Source: an uncultured Gammaproteobacteria bacterium
Lineage (GTDB): Bacteria; Pseudomonadota; Gammaproteobacteria; Enterobacterales; Psychrobiaceae
Length of the DNA: 34,858 nucleotides
Reading direction: 5' to 3'
Assembly: GCA_913060565.1 (NCBI GenBank)
Contig: CAJXRU010000032.1
Location: 1-34,858, forward strand
In this document: positions 1-9,071 of the stretch, piece by piece
Layout of the letters: every line of letters begins with the position of its first letter
Position numbering within the stretch: the first letter of the stretch is position 1
Translations under genes and position numbers: made by a program
The notes under the pieces: generated by a model
Database searches by the model: none
What the model was told of the DNA's origin: nothing
What the model saw: only the letters and a program-made list of their open reading frames with translations

Positions 1-254
1 GTCCTTTTTGCGTCGGCTTTGCAGCGGAAACACAGGATGTTGAAACCTATGCTCGTGGAAAACTCGCTCGCAAAAAATTAGACATGATAGCCGCTAATAA
101 TGTCAGCATTGCAGGACAAGGATTTAACAGCGATGACAATGCACTCACATTATATTGGAAACAAGGTAAACTTGATTTACCGTTGGCCGATAAACAAGAA
201 TTAGCAAAACAACTAGTAGTTGAAATTATTAAGCATTACAATCATGCCCAATAA
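1..254 (+). CDS. coaBC: CoaBC C-terminal end (partial, 5' cut by window)
   Basis: An open frame enters from the left edge (first full codon at base 3) and stops with TAA at 252-254, giving 83 residues. It contains [27 protein letters not shown] and a basic C-terminal tail. These are hallmarks of the phosphopantothenoylcysteine synthetase half of the bifunctional CoaBC protein, which makes 4'-phosphopantothenoylcysteine and decarboxylates it in coenzyme A synthesis. The family is about 400 residues, so roughly the last fifth is here and the decarboxylase half lies outside. slmA follows after 55 bases on the same strand. In many gammaproteobacteria dut sits between these two genes; it is absent here. 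The identification is firm despite the short fragment. Confidence 0.9.
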   Translation, partial: PFCVGFAAETQDVETYARGKLARKKLDMIAANNVSIAGQGFNSDDNALTLYWKQGKLDLPLADKQELAKQLVVEIIKHYNHAQ

Positions 255-262
255 TTTATAAT
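234..262 (+). promoter_or_regulatory. Possible sigma-70 promoter for slmA
   Basis: A consensus -10 hexamer TATAAT lies at 257-262. It is preceded after 16 bases by ATTACA (235-240), a 4/6 match to the -35 consensus. The -10 is just after the coaBC stop codon and about 48 bases before the slmA ATG. Spotted by eye; slmA may also be read from the coaBC promoter. Confidence 0.4.
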
Positions 263-309
263 GCATCGCAGTTTAACAACACAACCACAGCAGTAGGATT
301 AGTTGCCTC

Positions 310-894
310 ATGGCCGTCACTAAAAAATCGAACCGTCGCGAACAAATACTCCAATCATTAGCTCATATGCTTGAAACCCCAGGAAATCGTATTACTACGG
401 CAAAACTGGCGGCAGAAGTAGGCGTATCAGAAGCAGCACTTTATCGCCACTTTCCGTCTAAAGCGCGCATGTTTGAAGGCTTAATCGAATTTATTGAGCA
501 GTCTGTGTTGTCACGCGTCAATATCATCACAAGCGAAGAGAAGAACACCCTCTTACGTTGCCATCACATCATTCAATTAGTTTTATTGTTTGCTGAAAAG
601 AACCCTGGTATTACCCGTATTTTAACTGGGGATGCATTGTTGGGTGAGCATGACAGATTGCGCGATCGAATTAGTCAACTATTTGATAAGTTAGAAACGC
701 ATTTAAAACAAATTTTGCGCGAGCGAAAACTACGCGAAGGCAAGAGCTTTGACATAGATGAAGCACAGCTCGCAAACATGCTATTAGCCTATGCTGAAGG
801 ACGCGTTAATCAATTTGTTCGCAGTGGCTTTAAAACAAAACCCACTGAAGGGTTTGAACAACAGTGGCAGCAATTTGCTAAATTGTTAGGATAA
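310..894 (+). CDS. slmA: Nucleoid occlusion factor SlmA (TetR family)
   Basis: This 194-residue protein resembles E. coli SlmA (198 residues) throughout. The N-terminal TetR helix-turn-helix spans about residues 8-50, including [20 protein letters not shown] and [16 protein letters not shown]. The C-terminal helical domain carries [14 protein letters not shown] and the closing [14 protein letters not shown]. SlmA binds specific sites across the chromosome and, when DNA-bound, blocks FtsZ assembly over the nucleoid. The start is the ATG at 310 ([12 protein letters not shown]), which fits the family; an AGGA at about 296-299 is rather far upstream for a ribosome binding site. Gene order coaBC-slmA with convergent pyrE is the classic gammaproteobacterial arrangement. 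Confidence 0.96.
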   Translation: MAVTKKSNRREQILQSLAHMLETPGNRITTAKLAAEVGVSEAALYRHFPSKARMFEGLIEFIEQSVLSRVNIITSEEKNTLLRCHHIIQLVLLFAEKNPGITRILTGDALLGEHDRLRDRISQLFDKLETHLKQILRERKLREGKSFDIDEAQLANMLLAYAEGRVNQFVRSGFKTKPTEGFEQQWQQFAKLLG

Positions 895-895
895 T

Positions 896-922
896 AAAAA
901 AGGGCGTTCAACGCCCTTTTTT
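896..922. terminator. Bidirectional intrinsic terminator between slmA and pyrE
   Basis: A perfect hairpin AGGGCGT-TCA-ACGCCCT is flanked by an A-run on the left and a T-run on the right, so it can end transcription of slmA on the plus strand and pyrE on the minus strand. It sits exactly between the two convergent stop codons. Confidence 0.9.
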
Positions 923-940
923 AATATTTAAATTGCCGTT

Positions 941-1582
941 TTAAATACCGTACTGTTCACGATAAGCCGTTACGCTTGCTAGCGTATCGCCCATTTCGCC
1001 TTTCTCAGTTAAGTAACCAATTAAGTCACCTAAAGTCACGATTGAAATCATAGTTGAGCCATAATCACGCTCAATCTCTTGAATCGCAGATAACTCGCCT
1101 TGACCTTTTTCTTGACGATCTAAGGCAATTAGTACGCCAGCTAGTTCCGCACCTGCATCATTAATGATATCCATTGATTCGCGAATAGCTGTACCTGCGG
1201 TAATAACATCATCCACCAGCATAACTTTGCCTTTCAACTCGCTACCTACCAAGCTGCCACCTTCGCCATGGGCTTTTTTCTCTTTGCGGTTAAAGCAATA
1301 TGGCATATCAATATCATGCTGTTCACACAGTTGCAGAGCAGTTGCAGAAGCAATTGGGATCCCTTTATACGCAGGGCCAAATAATAAGTCGTAGTCAACA
1401 CCGCTATCAATTAGCGCTGCCGCGTAAAAACGACCTAAGCGCGCTAAATCACGACCTGTATTAAACAAACCAGCGTTAAAGAAATAGGGGCTAATGCGGC
1501 CTGACTTAAGGGTGAATTCACCAAACTTTAATACACCACGTTCTAACGCAAATTCAATAAAATCAATTTGATACTGTTTCAT
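941..1582 (-). CDS. pyrE: Orotate phosphoribosyltransferase
   Basis: This 213-residue protein matches E. coli PyrE in length and sequence. It joins orotate to PRPP to give orotidine 5'-monophosphate in pyrimidine synthesis. Visible features are the N-terminal [22 protein letters not shown], the [11 protein letters not shown] segment, the flexible-loop lysines in [12 protein letters not shown], and the PRPP-binding signature [13 protein letters not shown]. The gene lies 9 bases downstream of rph on the same strand, and AGAGAG before the ATG can serve as ribosome binding site. The tight spacing leaves no room for the UTP-sensing attenuator found between rph and pyrE in enterobacteria, so control must lie elsewhere. 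Confidence 0.97.
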   Translation of the reverse strand: MKQYQIDFIEFALERGVLKFGEFTLKSGRISPYFFNAGLFNTGRDLARLGRFYAAALIDSGVDYDLLFGPAYKGIPIASATALQLCEQHDIDMPYCFNRKEKKAHGEGGSLVGSELKGKVMLVDDVITAGTAIRESMDIINDAGAELAGVLIALDRQEKGQGELSAIQEIERDYGSTMISIVTLGDLIGYLTEKGEMGDTLASVTAYREQYGI

Positions 1583-1591
1583 CTCTCTACC

Positions 1592-2323
1592 CTATTTCAA
1601 AGTTTCTAACTGTTTAACGAATAAATCTTTAATACCGCCTTGCGCCAACGAAAGCATCGATAATAGCTCTTGATGGCTAAAAGGTTCACCTTCTGCTGTG
1701 CCTTGCACTTCAATCATTTTACCATTATCAGCCATGACAACATTCATGTCTGTTTCAGCATCGCTGTCTTCTGGGTAATCTAAGTCACAAACCGCTTCAC
1801 CCTTATAGATGCCAACTGAAATAGCAGCAATCATGTATTTTAGCGGATCTTTTTTAATCATTTTATTTTCTTGCATATAGCGAAGCGCTTCGACAAGCGC
1901 AACACAGGCACCTGTAATAGACGCTGTGCGTGTTCCGCCATCGGCTTGAATTACGTCGCAATCCAAGGTAATCGTAAACTCTCCCAAAGCTTCCAAATCA
2001 ACTGCTGCACGTAATGAACGTGCAATAAGACGTTGTATCTCTAACGTGCGACCGCCTTGTTTGCCAGCATTAGCCTCACGGCGCATACGCGAATGCGTTG
2101 AACGAGGTAGCATGCCATATTCAGCAGTGATCCAACCTTGGCCTTTGCCCTTTAAGAAACGTGGAACACCGACTTCAACAGTGGCGTTACATAAAACCTT
2201 AGTGCCACCAAACTCAACCAAAACTGAGCCTTCTGCATGTTCGGTGTAATTACGGGTAAAGCTTACTTCCCTTACTTGATCATTACGGCGTCCGCTTGGA
2301 CGCTCCATCGTTGTTGCAGTCAT
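1592..2323 (-). CDS. rph: Ribonuclease PH
   Basis: This 243-residue protein is close to E. coli RNase PH (238 residues). It is a phosphate-dependent 3'-5' exoribonuclease that trims tRNA 3' ends and structured RNAs. The typical start [20 protein letters not shown], the phosphate-binding region around [23 protein letters not shown], and the [19 protein letters not shown] block are all present. The length suggests a complete PH fold, unlike the frameshifted rph of E. coli K-12. It is the first gene of an rph-pyrE pair. A promoter-like -10 lies about 40 bases upstream of its ATG. Confidence 0.97.
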   Translation of the reverse strand: MTATTMERPSGRRNDQVREVSFTRNYTEHAEGSVLVEFGGTKVLCNATVEVGVPRFLKGKGQGWITAEYGMLPRSTHSRMRREANAGKQGGRTLEIQRLIARSLRAAVDLEALGEFTITLDCDVIQADGGTRTASITGACVALVEALRYMQENKMIKKDPLKYMIAAISVGIYKGEAVCDLDYPEDSDAETDMNVVMADNGKMIEVQGTAEGEPFSHQELLSMLSLAQGGIKDLFVKQLETLK

Positions 2324-2362
2324 GGCATCTACTCAATTAATTAAAGATTAAATTTGTTGGGT

Positions 2363-2368
2363 ATTATA
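2363..2368 (-). promoter_or_regulatory. Possible -10 element for rph-pyrE
   Basis: The minus strand reads TATAAT here, about 40 bases upstream of the rph start codon. No good -35 is visible at 16-18 bases (TAGCTA at 17), so this is only a plausible promoter position. Confidence 0.35.
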
Positions 2369-2437
2369 AAGCGACTGCCCATTGATAGCTATGGGAACTT
2401 GGAGATTTGAAGGGTACAAACAACGGAGGTAGACGTG

Positions 2438-2468
2438 AAAAATCCAGTGATGTTAGTCACTGGATTCT
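2438..2468 (-). terminator. Intrinsic terminator of the M17 aminopeptidase gene
   Basis: On the minus strand AATCCAGTGA pairs perfectly with TCACTGGATT across a 6-base loop, followed by a short T-run. It lies about 56 bases past the aminopeptidase stop codon. Confidence 0.75.
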
Positions 2469-2523
2469 TGATCTCATCGGACAAGCTGACAAGCTTTTAA
2501 TAACTCGCGTTTGCTAGTAATGT

Positions 2524-4053
2524 TTATTTTACTTGTGTTGTTAAAATCCAATCGCTTAATAGACGAACACCGTGGCCTGTACCACCAGATTGTGAAACAC
2601 CTTTATCGGATTTAGTCAGTGCGTTACCTGCGATATCTAAGTGAGCCCATTTAGTATCACCAGTAAATGCTTTTAAGAACATTGCCGCTGTTGATGCACC
2701 AGGGCCGCCAGAACCAAGGTTTGTCATGTCAGCAATTGGGCTTTTCAGCATATCGCCGTATGCAAGCGGTAAACGCCATAGCTTTTCTTCAACATTTTTA
2801 CCTGACGCAGTTAGCTGTGTGACTAACGTATCGTCATCACTAAATATTGCTGAATAACGGTTACCAACGGCGCGAATTTTTGAACCAGTTAATGTCGCAA
2901 CATCAATCATTACTTTAGGAGAATAGTGCTTACGTGCATACCACAAGCTATCAGCCAGTACTAAACGACCTTCAGCATCAGTGTTTAGAATTTCTACACT
3001 CTTACCTTCAGCTGTCATCACAACATCACCAGGCGCAACAGATGTTTTAGAAACCATGTTTGCCGCCATGCCCATTACAGCAACAACATTCACTGGCGCT
3101 TTTTGCAATGCCATCGCTTTAACGGTACCTAAAACAGCAGCAGCACCGGCCATGTCAGACTTCATATTAGCGATAGAGCTACCCGTCTTAACGTTATAAC
3201 CGCCTGAATCAAATGTTATGCCTTTACCGACTAAAGCGATAGGAGCATCATCACTGCCTTTCCAATGAGCAACAACTAAACGTGAACCTTCAGATGAACC
3301 ACGTCCCACCGCATGTAATGCGCCCATACCCATTTTCTTAATTTGCTTAGGTGTTAATACTTTAACGTCAACACCCAGTTTTTTAAGTTCTTTTGCTGCT
3401 TTAGCAAAATGCGCTGGATTCATTTCTGTAGGAACTTCAGACGTTAAATCACGAGCTAAGAATACACCAGCTTCAATGGCTTCAAGCTTTTCGTAACGAG
3501 ATTCAGCTTTACTTGGCTGTGAAACCACCATTCGATAGTTTTTTTCACTTGGGCGTTTTTTTGATAAGTATTTATCAAATTTATAAGCACGTAAGTTAAT
3601 ACCGTGGGCTAATTGAGCAGCAAAACTTGCATTACTTACGCTGTCAGAAACACCTTGTGTAAAGACTTGAACATCACTCGCCTTAGTACCTTTTAGTTTT
3701 GCACTGATGCTAGCGCCGACTAAATTTACGTCGCCTGCGTTAAGTTTCGTATCTTCACCTAAACCTACAACAATAAGTCGCTGAGCATTTAATCCAGCAG
3801 GTGCTAGTAACTCAACGATTTCCTTAGATTTACCACTAAAATCAGCCGCTTTTAATGCTGCAGAAATTTGTGATTGAGACTGCTTGTCTAAACGTTTTAA
3901 GTCCGGAGATATTTCATCGCCAGCTTGAAATACAACAACTGAGTCAGCTTTTTTCGCAGACGATGAAAAATCAAATTTTTCAGCCAGCGCAGATTGACTT
4001 AATCCAAATGCAGCAAGTGTTGCAGCTACGGTAAGACTTTTCTTGATAAACAT
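2524..4053 (-). CDS. Exported M17 leucyl aminopeptidase-type protein
   Basis: This is a zinc aminopeptidase of family M17 (PepA/leucyl aminopeptidase). The catalytic region is intact: VGKGITFDSGGYNVK supplies the metal-binding Lys and Asp, KSDMAGAAAV a further Asp, and LNTDAEGRLVLAD the metal Asp/Glu and catalytic Arg. Unlike cytosolic PepA it begins with a Sec signal peptide, MFIKKSLTVAATLAAFGLSQSALA, with an AxA-type cleavage site near residue 24, so it probably acts in the periplasm or outside. I chose the ATG at 4053 (509 residues), preceded by GAGAACC; the longer frame begins with a TTG and would bury the signal peptide. A terminator follows. The likely role is breakdown of peptides before uptake. 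It is monocistronic as far as can be seen. Confidence 0.9.
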   Translation of the reverse strand: MFIKKSLTVAATLAAFGLSQSALAEKFDFSSSAKKADSVVVFQAGDEISPDLKRLDKQSQSQISAALKAADFSGKSKEIVELLAPAGLNAQRLIVVGLGEDTKLNAGDVNLVGASISAKLKGTKASDVQVFTQGVSDSVSNASFAAQLAHGINLRAYKFDKYLSKKRPSEKNYRMVVSQPSKAESRYEKLEAIEAGVFLARDLTSEVPTEMNPAHFAKAAKELKKLGVDVKVLTPKQIKKMGMGALHAVGRGSSEGSRLVVAHWKGSDDAPIALVGKGITFDSGGYNVKTGSSIANMKSDMAGAAAVLGTVKAMALQKAPVNVVAVMGMAANMVSKTSVAPGDVVMTAEGKSVEILNTDAEGRLVLADSLWYARKHYSPKVMIDVATLTGSKIRAVGNRYSAIFSDDDTLVTQLTASGKNVEEKLWRLPLAYGDMLKSPIADMTNLGSGGPGASTAAMFLKAFTGDTKWAHLDIAGNALTKSDKGVSQSGGTGHGVRLLSDWILTTQVK

Positions 4054-4138
4054 AAGGTTCTCACAAATTAACAAGGTTGATTAAAATAAACGGCGCAGAT
4101 AATGACATAATATGTCTAAACCTGCAATTGCTGTTTGT

Positions 4139-4193
4139 ACCTGCAATCGTTAAAAATAGCGATTAAGAAGTCGCTATTTTATTAATTGCAGGT
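4139..4193 (-). terminator. Nested hairpin terminator downstream of sstT
   Basis: The inner stem pairs AAAATAGCGA (4153-4162) with TCGCTATTTT (4171-4180). The outer arms ACCTGCAAT (4139-4147) and ATTGCAGGT (4185-4193) also pair perfectly. On the minus strand the inner stem is followed by a T-run, as expected for a terminator of sstT, which ends at 4202. A further copy of ACCTGCAATT lies at 4120-4129. Confidence 0.7.
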
Positions 4194-4201
4194 GTAACTA
4201 T

Positions 4202-5401
4202 CTATTCATCATTGGTGACAAAGTGCGATGCAGCAGCAGAAAACACAACATCAGTTGAACTGTTTAATGCGGTCTCTGCTGAATCTTGAATCACGCCGAT
4301 AATAAAGCCAATAGCAACCACTTGCATCGCGATATCATCAGTAATACCAAACAAGCTACAAGCTAATGGAATTAACAGTAGCGAACCACCAGCCACGCCA
4401 GACGAACCACACGCGGCAACCGACGCAACCAAGCTCAGTAAAATAGCCGTAGTAAAATCAACATCAATACCCAGCGTATTCGCCGTAGCTAATGTCAGTA
4501 CGGTAATCGTAATTGCCGCACCTGCCATGTTTACCGTGGCTCCCAGCGGGATAGAGACCGAATAGGTATCTTCGTGTAAATTTAGTTTTTTACAAAGCGC
4601 CATGTTAACTGGAATATTCGCGGCAGAACTACGTGTGAAAAACGCAGTAATACCTGACTCTCTAAGACAAGTAAGCACTAACGGGTATGGATTTTTACGG
4701 GTCACTGAAAACACGATCAGCGGATTGATAATCAGGGCTATCATTAACATTGAGCTGACTAGCACAATCACCAAACGACTATATTCAGCCAATGTATCAA
4801 AGCCAGTAGTCGCCACTGTATTAGCGACCAGCCCTAAAACACCTAATGGCGCAAACTTAATCACTAGACGTACAATAGAAGATATGGCATCAGAAATGTC
4901 TTGTACCGCAGTTTTTGTCGAGCTATTAGCCTTTTTAAGAGCGATACCTAAGCCGATACCCCACGCTAGAATACCTACAAAATTACCTGTCATAATCGCG
5001 TTAATTGGATTATCGACTATTTTAAACGCTAAGGTTTGTAATACTTCAGCTAATCCTTGCGGTGGGTTTGCATTAGCACCGGCCAAATCGAGTGTCAGTA
5101 CAGTGGGAAATGCAAAACTCATCAATACAGCAATCATCGCTGCACTTAATGTCCCTAAAAAATATAAACCAACGATAGGTTTAATATTGGCTTCGCTGTC
5201 TGATTTTTGATTAGCAATCGATGACGCAACTAATACGAATACTAGAATTGGTGCCACAGCTTTCAAGCCACCAATAAATAATGATCCAAATAGAGATAGA
5301 GATTTGGCCGCTTCTGGTGCTGACAACGCCAGTGCCACGCCCAAGATTATCCCAATAATGATTTGGCTTACCAAACCAAGTGACTTTAATTTTTCAATCA
5401 T
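4202..5401 (-). CDS. sstT: Serine/threonine:Na+ symporter SstT
   Basis: This 399-residue membrane protein belongs to the dicarboxylate/amino acid:cation symporter family and closely resembles E. coli SstT (414 residues), which imports serine and threonine with sodium. Shared segments include [11 protein letters not shown]-like [18 protein letters not shown], the serine-rich [56 protein letters not shown], and the final [13 protein letters not shown]. The chosen start is the ATG at 5401 (MIEKLKSLG), preceded by AAGAGCGG; the open frame extends 39 codons further upstream, but that stretch has no counterpart in the family. Many hydrophobic segments span nearly the whole length. It has its own terminator and is separated from the upstream ABC operon by 127 bases. 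Confidence 0.95.
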   Translation of the reverse strand: MIEKLKSLGLVSQIIIGIILGVALALSAPEAAKSLSLFGSLFIGGLKAVAPILVFVLVASSIANQKSDSEANIKPIVGLYFLGTLSAAMIAVLMSFAFPTVLTLDLAGANANPPQGLAEVLQTLAFKIVDNPINAIMTGNFVGILAWGIGLGIALKKANSSTKTAVQDISDAISSIVRLVIKFAPLGVLGLVANTVATTGFDTLAEYSRLVIVLVSSMLMIALIINPLIVFSVTRKNPYPLVLTCLRESGITAFFTRSSAANIPVNMALCKKLNLHEDTYSVSIPLGATVNMAGAAITITVLTLATANTLGIDVDFTTAILLSLVASVAACGSSGVAGGSLLLIPLACSLFGITDDIAMQVVAIGFIIGVIQDSAETALNSSTDVVFSAAASHFVTNDE

Positions 5402-5528
5402 AATACCGCTCTTATTGTTATAGGTGTCGCGTATTCGGCAGCCTAAAGAGCGTTTTGTATCATCGTGGTGATTCAAAGTCCAACAACAGCCAACATTAAA
5501 CGTCTTGCTGGCTGTCAATCAAACCTGA

Positions 5529-8500
5529 CTATGGCAATTCCATCACGTTATTTACCGTTGTTCTATCAATACGGTAACGATTAGGGTCAACCTGAACATA
5601 ACTTGGTTTTTCTTTTGAATACAATGAAATAGTACTTCTATCTCGATTAAAATGAACCTTGGTTAGCGTCAATACATTACTATTATCAACCGCAGGATAG
5701 CCACTATATAAACCCACTTCAATTTCTTCATCGATTAACTCATACTCTTCTTTATTGGTTTCTCGATTTAAGACCAGTTTACGCGTACTAACATCAACTT
5801 CAGTCACATAAAGCCCATCATCATGTTGAGCGACATGAGCGTCGTGAATTTCAAACTCATGAAATACAACACGTTTAAACAAATCATCAATAATGATTTT
5901 TTGCTCAGGCGTTGCGACACCATAAAATGCGTTGAGTAAATCTAGCGACGTTGGCTTATTTGGATAACCATGTGTTTGTAATAAACTTTTTAGTGCACTA
6001 TTTAACTTCGTTTCCCCCAACAAACCCAACAGGGCGTGCATCACCTGCTTGCCTTTTGAATAATAAATATGCGGTTCAAAACCAACGCTGTAGAGCGGAT
6101 TTTCGACACTCGAGTTATATGAACGCATCTGCAAGTAGCGGTCGATAGATAAATGTACCTCGACATTAGCGGCATATTGACCATAAAGTTTTCTCGTCAT
6201 GACCAATTCTGTGTACTTACATAATGTTTCAGTAAGCATTGCATAACCACCAATATAGTTAGGCTCTAAATACCCGCCCCAATACTGATGAGCAAACTCA
6301 TGAGACACGCCACGTAACAACGGGTTATGCTGCGCGCCTTCGTTGTTTAGGTTAAAGAATCGATTTTCAACCCCTAAATAAATCCCCGGCTGAGCACTAC
6401 CAAATGATTGATTACTTGAGAAATAAGGTAGTTCTGCCACCGTAAACTCGTCACCTTTATAAGGAATGTAATGTTGCTTAAAATAATCCATGGTATTGGT
6501 TAACGCATGATAAATCAGTTCATTATCTTTGTTATGCTCAGGAGAATGATAAATCTTTATATCAACACCATCATGGTGTTTTACCACTTCATCAAACTCT
6601 GCAGAAACATAAGCTAATTGTTGTTTCACTTTGTGTTTACTTTTGTAATGAAAATAATTACGGCCATTTTCAGTCCACGTTTTTTCTAAATGACCAACAG
6701 CAACAACATGTTGATTATCATTGGTAGAAACGACAGTTTCAAAATTAACCCAATCATCACTCACTTTCTGATCGGCTTGCGTTGGTGTCTGAAATAGCTC
6801 AAGAGGTAAGCCGCGCTTATCACGCTCCTCTTCATTGGACATCACCAATCGCTGATCAAAACCAAACTGAGGAATAACATCTTCTAGCTCAATATAAGAT
6901 CCATTTTCGGTAACATAATGCTCACCATCGAGCTCGACGAACGTACTGTGCGTGATGGCAATATCAAATATTAGCGATCGCGTTTCACCGGGCAGCATTG
7001 GTTTATTTAATTGATAAATATATTGTTTAAAGACATCGTCGTATTCAATAAGCGTCGCTTCGGCTAATTCAAGGCGTTGAGTTAACTTTCCTGAGCTGAC
7101 AAATGAAATAAGTAATTTATCAATATTGCTAGCCGATTGGTTTTCAAATGAATAACTACCGTTGGCGACAAAACGTTGTTCATTTGGGAAGATATCAACA
7201 GCAACATCAATGTCGGTGACTGTAGGTATATTGGCGTCTTTGAAATCCGCAAACTTTTGTTCATACTGCTCTTGGCGATCAAACATCTCTTCTTTTGACA
7301 AAAAGTCGTGCGCCATATTGGTTTGATAAAAAATATAACTGCCGCTTACCGCCATAGAACTCGCTGCTAACACCAAGGTCGCAATACTCGCTCTAGATAA
7401 CTTTTGGCTTACCGTGGAAGTGCCTCGTTTCCACATTTTTATCGTAAAAACAGAAAGTAAGACTGCAAAAGACATCCAATAAGCGTTGTACCAATTGAGC
7501 GCTTCAAGGTGATATAGCGATTGTGTCATGTCCGAGAAGATAAACTGCGGCTTATAGGCAAACGACACCAATGGGTGCTCAAAAAAGCCAATTTTTACAA
7601 CGATATTGACGACAAAAATGCCAAACCCTAATAATAACCCTAACGATTTGGTTGACGCGAATCGCTGTAAAAACAACGTTAATAACGTCACCATGGTAAT
7701 CGGCATACCTGCATAGTAATAGAGCGATAAATATAGCGTTGGTTGAATATCAAAAGACTGCTGAGATAACTGGAAAAGTATGGCAACAATAATAGCCGCC
7801 GTGATAAGCGTGAATCCTACGGCCAATACTGTCGTGAGCTTTGCAAAATAGAAGGTAAAATTGCGTGTAGGTGTTGTGTCGATTAATCCATTGATATTCA
7901 CATTACGCTCTGTCCAATACAGTTCTACAGCATAGAATATAGCCACCAGCATGCCGATATCTGACAATGGCTGTTGCAACAATTCGAGCATCAATGCAGT
8001 GAGCGGAAGGAATGGCTGGCCATTACTAATAGGACCATTAAACGTATTACTGACTAAAATTACACCACAAAATATAACGGTAATGATGAGTAAAACAATA
8101 AAGGTCAAGCCACGGGTAATACTCGCATACTCTAATTTTAATTTTGATAGCCATATTTTAAAGCTAAACGACTGAAAATCTGTATTAATTGTGAGAGCTT
8201 GATAAGGTTCAACAACAACTCCTTGAGGCGACTTTTTACGTTCAGCTTTGGCTTTTTTGGCGGGTGCAGGCTGTCTAAAGTTAAATCTGTAATAAGTTGC
8301 CACAAACAACGACACACTCACGGTTAACCACAAAATACGGTTTAGTAATAAATCGCCGCTTAGTGAGGGGATCACAATATTTTTCTGCTCTGCCGTCCAA
8401 TAAGCAGTTTGCTCCATATAGGCAATAAACCCATAAGGTTCTAACAGCGACGCAAAACCAGAACTATCATTAAGTAGCGGAGAGGAAGTAGCCATCATCG

Positions 8501-9071
8501 AAGAGTTGCCAAGTACAGATCCAATAATGTAAAGCACATATACAGCAATTCCAGACACATAAACCGCAATCATACTTTTACTAAACATAGCGGTTGCAAA
8601 GACGACTGAACAGGCAAATAACACCGCTGGTACGACAAAGATCCCATAGCTGATCAAATAATTGGTTACGCTAAAAGGACCCACTAATTCAGGTTCAAGC
8701 CTCAATAATGTCAGCATCATGACCAATACGCCAATCGCCATGAGCGATAGTGTTGCAAAAACTAATCCTAGATATCGACTTGTTAAGTAATGGAATTTAT
8801 CAACGGGTGTTGCGAAAATTAACGACTCCATTTTATATTGGCTATCACGTAATAAGGTCGACGATGCCAACACACACACCATGAAAATGATGTTAGGTAC
8901 AATGAACAGCATAGTCTGAGTGATAGCATACGATGAATTGGCAAACAGCAAGTGAGAACCACGTTGCCCAGTAATTACAAACGCCATCCATGAAATGAGC
9001 AGCGCTGCGACCCAAAAACCAATCTGTTTGAAATGAGCGGATAACTCAAATTGTGTGAGTTTATTTATCAT
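5529..9071 (-). CDS. ABC transporter permease fused to M1-family metallopeptidase
   Basis: This 1180-residue protein has two blocks of hydrophobic helices, roughly residues 15-260 and 320-580, each resembling an ABC-2-type permease half. They are followed by a large domain (about 600-1180) with M1 aminopeptidase signatures. GVEN (900-903) stands in for the GxMEN exopeptidase motif. HEFAH (924-928) and the glutamate in MLTE (948) form the zinc site. The related fused family spaces this glutamate one residue further than classical M1 enzymes. The start at 9071 (MINKLTQFE) has AAGGTGA about five bases upstream and overlaps the ATPase stop by 11 bases, implying translational coupling. The peptidase is probably on the far side of the membrane from the ATPase. 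The substrate is unknown; a peptide is a reasonable inference. Comparable fused proteins exist in other bacteria. Confidence 0.88.
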   Translation of the reverse strand: MINKLTQFELSAHFKQIGFWVAALLISWMAFVITGQRGSHLLFANSSYAITQTMLFIVPNIIFMVCVLASSTLLRDSQYKMESLIFATPVDKFHYLTSRYLGLVFATLSLMAIGVLVMMLTLLRLEPELVGPFSVTNYLISYGIFVVPAVLFACSVVFATAMFSKSMIAVYVSGIAVYVLYIIGSVLGNSSMMATSSPLLNDSSGFASLLEPYGFIAYMEQTAYWTAEQKNIVIPSLSGDLLLNRILWLTVSVSLFVATYYRFNFRQPAPAKKAKAERKKSPQGVVVEPYQALTINTDFQSFSFKIWLSKLKLEYASITRGLTFIVLLIITVIFCGVILVSNTFNGPISNGQPFLPLTALMLELLQQPLSDIGMLVAIFYAVELYWTERNVNINGLIDTTPTRNFTFYFAKLTTVLAVGFTLITAAIIVAILFQLSQQSFDIQPTLYLSLYYYAGMPITMVTLLTLFLQRFASTKSLGLLLGFGIFVVNIVVKIGFFEHPLVSFAYKPQFIFSDMTQSLYHLEALNWYNAYWMSFAVLLSVFTIKMWKRGTSTVSQKLSRASIATLVLAASSMAVSGSYIFYQTNMAHDFLSKEEMFDRQEQYEQKFADFKDANIPTVTDIDVAVDIFPNEQRFVANGSYSFENQSASNIDKLLISFVSSGKLTQRLELAEATLIEYDDVFKQYIYQLNKPMLPGETRSLIFDIAITHSTFVELDGEHYVTENGSYIELEDVIPQFGFDQRLVMSNEEERDKRGLPLELFQTPTQADQKVSDDWVNFETVVSTNDNQHVVAVGHLEKTWTENGRNYFHYKSKHKVKQQLAYVSAEFDEVVKHHDGVDIKIYHSPEHNKDNELIYHALTNTMDYFKQHYIPYKGDEFTVAELPYFSSNQSFGSAQPGIYLGVENRFFNLNNEGAQHNPLLRGVSHEFAHQYWGGYLEPNYIGGYAMLTETLCKYTELVMTRKLYGQYAANVEVHLSIDRYLQMRSYNSSVENPLYSVGFEPHIYYSKGKQVMHALLGLLGETKLNSALKSLLQTHGYPNKPTSLDLLNAFYGVATPEQKIIIDDLFKRVVFHEFEIHDAHVAQHDDGLYVTEVDVSTRKLVLNRETNKEEYELIDEEIEVGLYSGYPAVDNSNVLTLTKVHFNRDRSTISLYSKEKPSYVQVDPNRYRIDRTTVNNVMELP

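Noticed and set aside
5486-5515. 7-bp inverted repeat ACAGCCA...TGGCTGT with a perfect TTGACA on the minus strand upstream of sstT
   Set aside because: No acceptable -10 follows at 16-18 bases and no T-run follows the stem, so neither a promoter nor a terminator can be claimed.
5402-5518. 39-residue N-terminal extension of SstT
   Set aside because: It lacks similarity to SstT, and the ATG at 5401 has AAGAGCGG just upstream.
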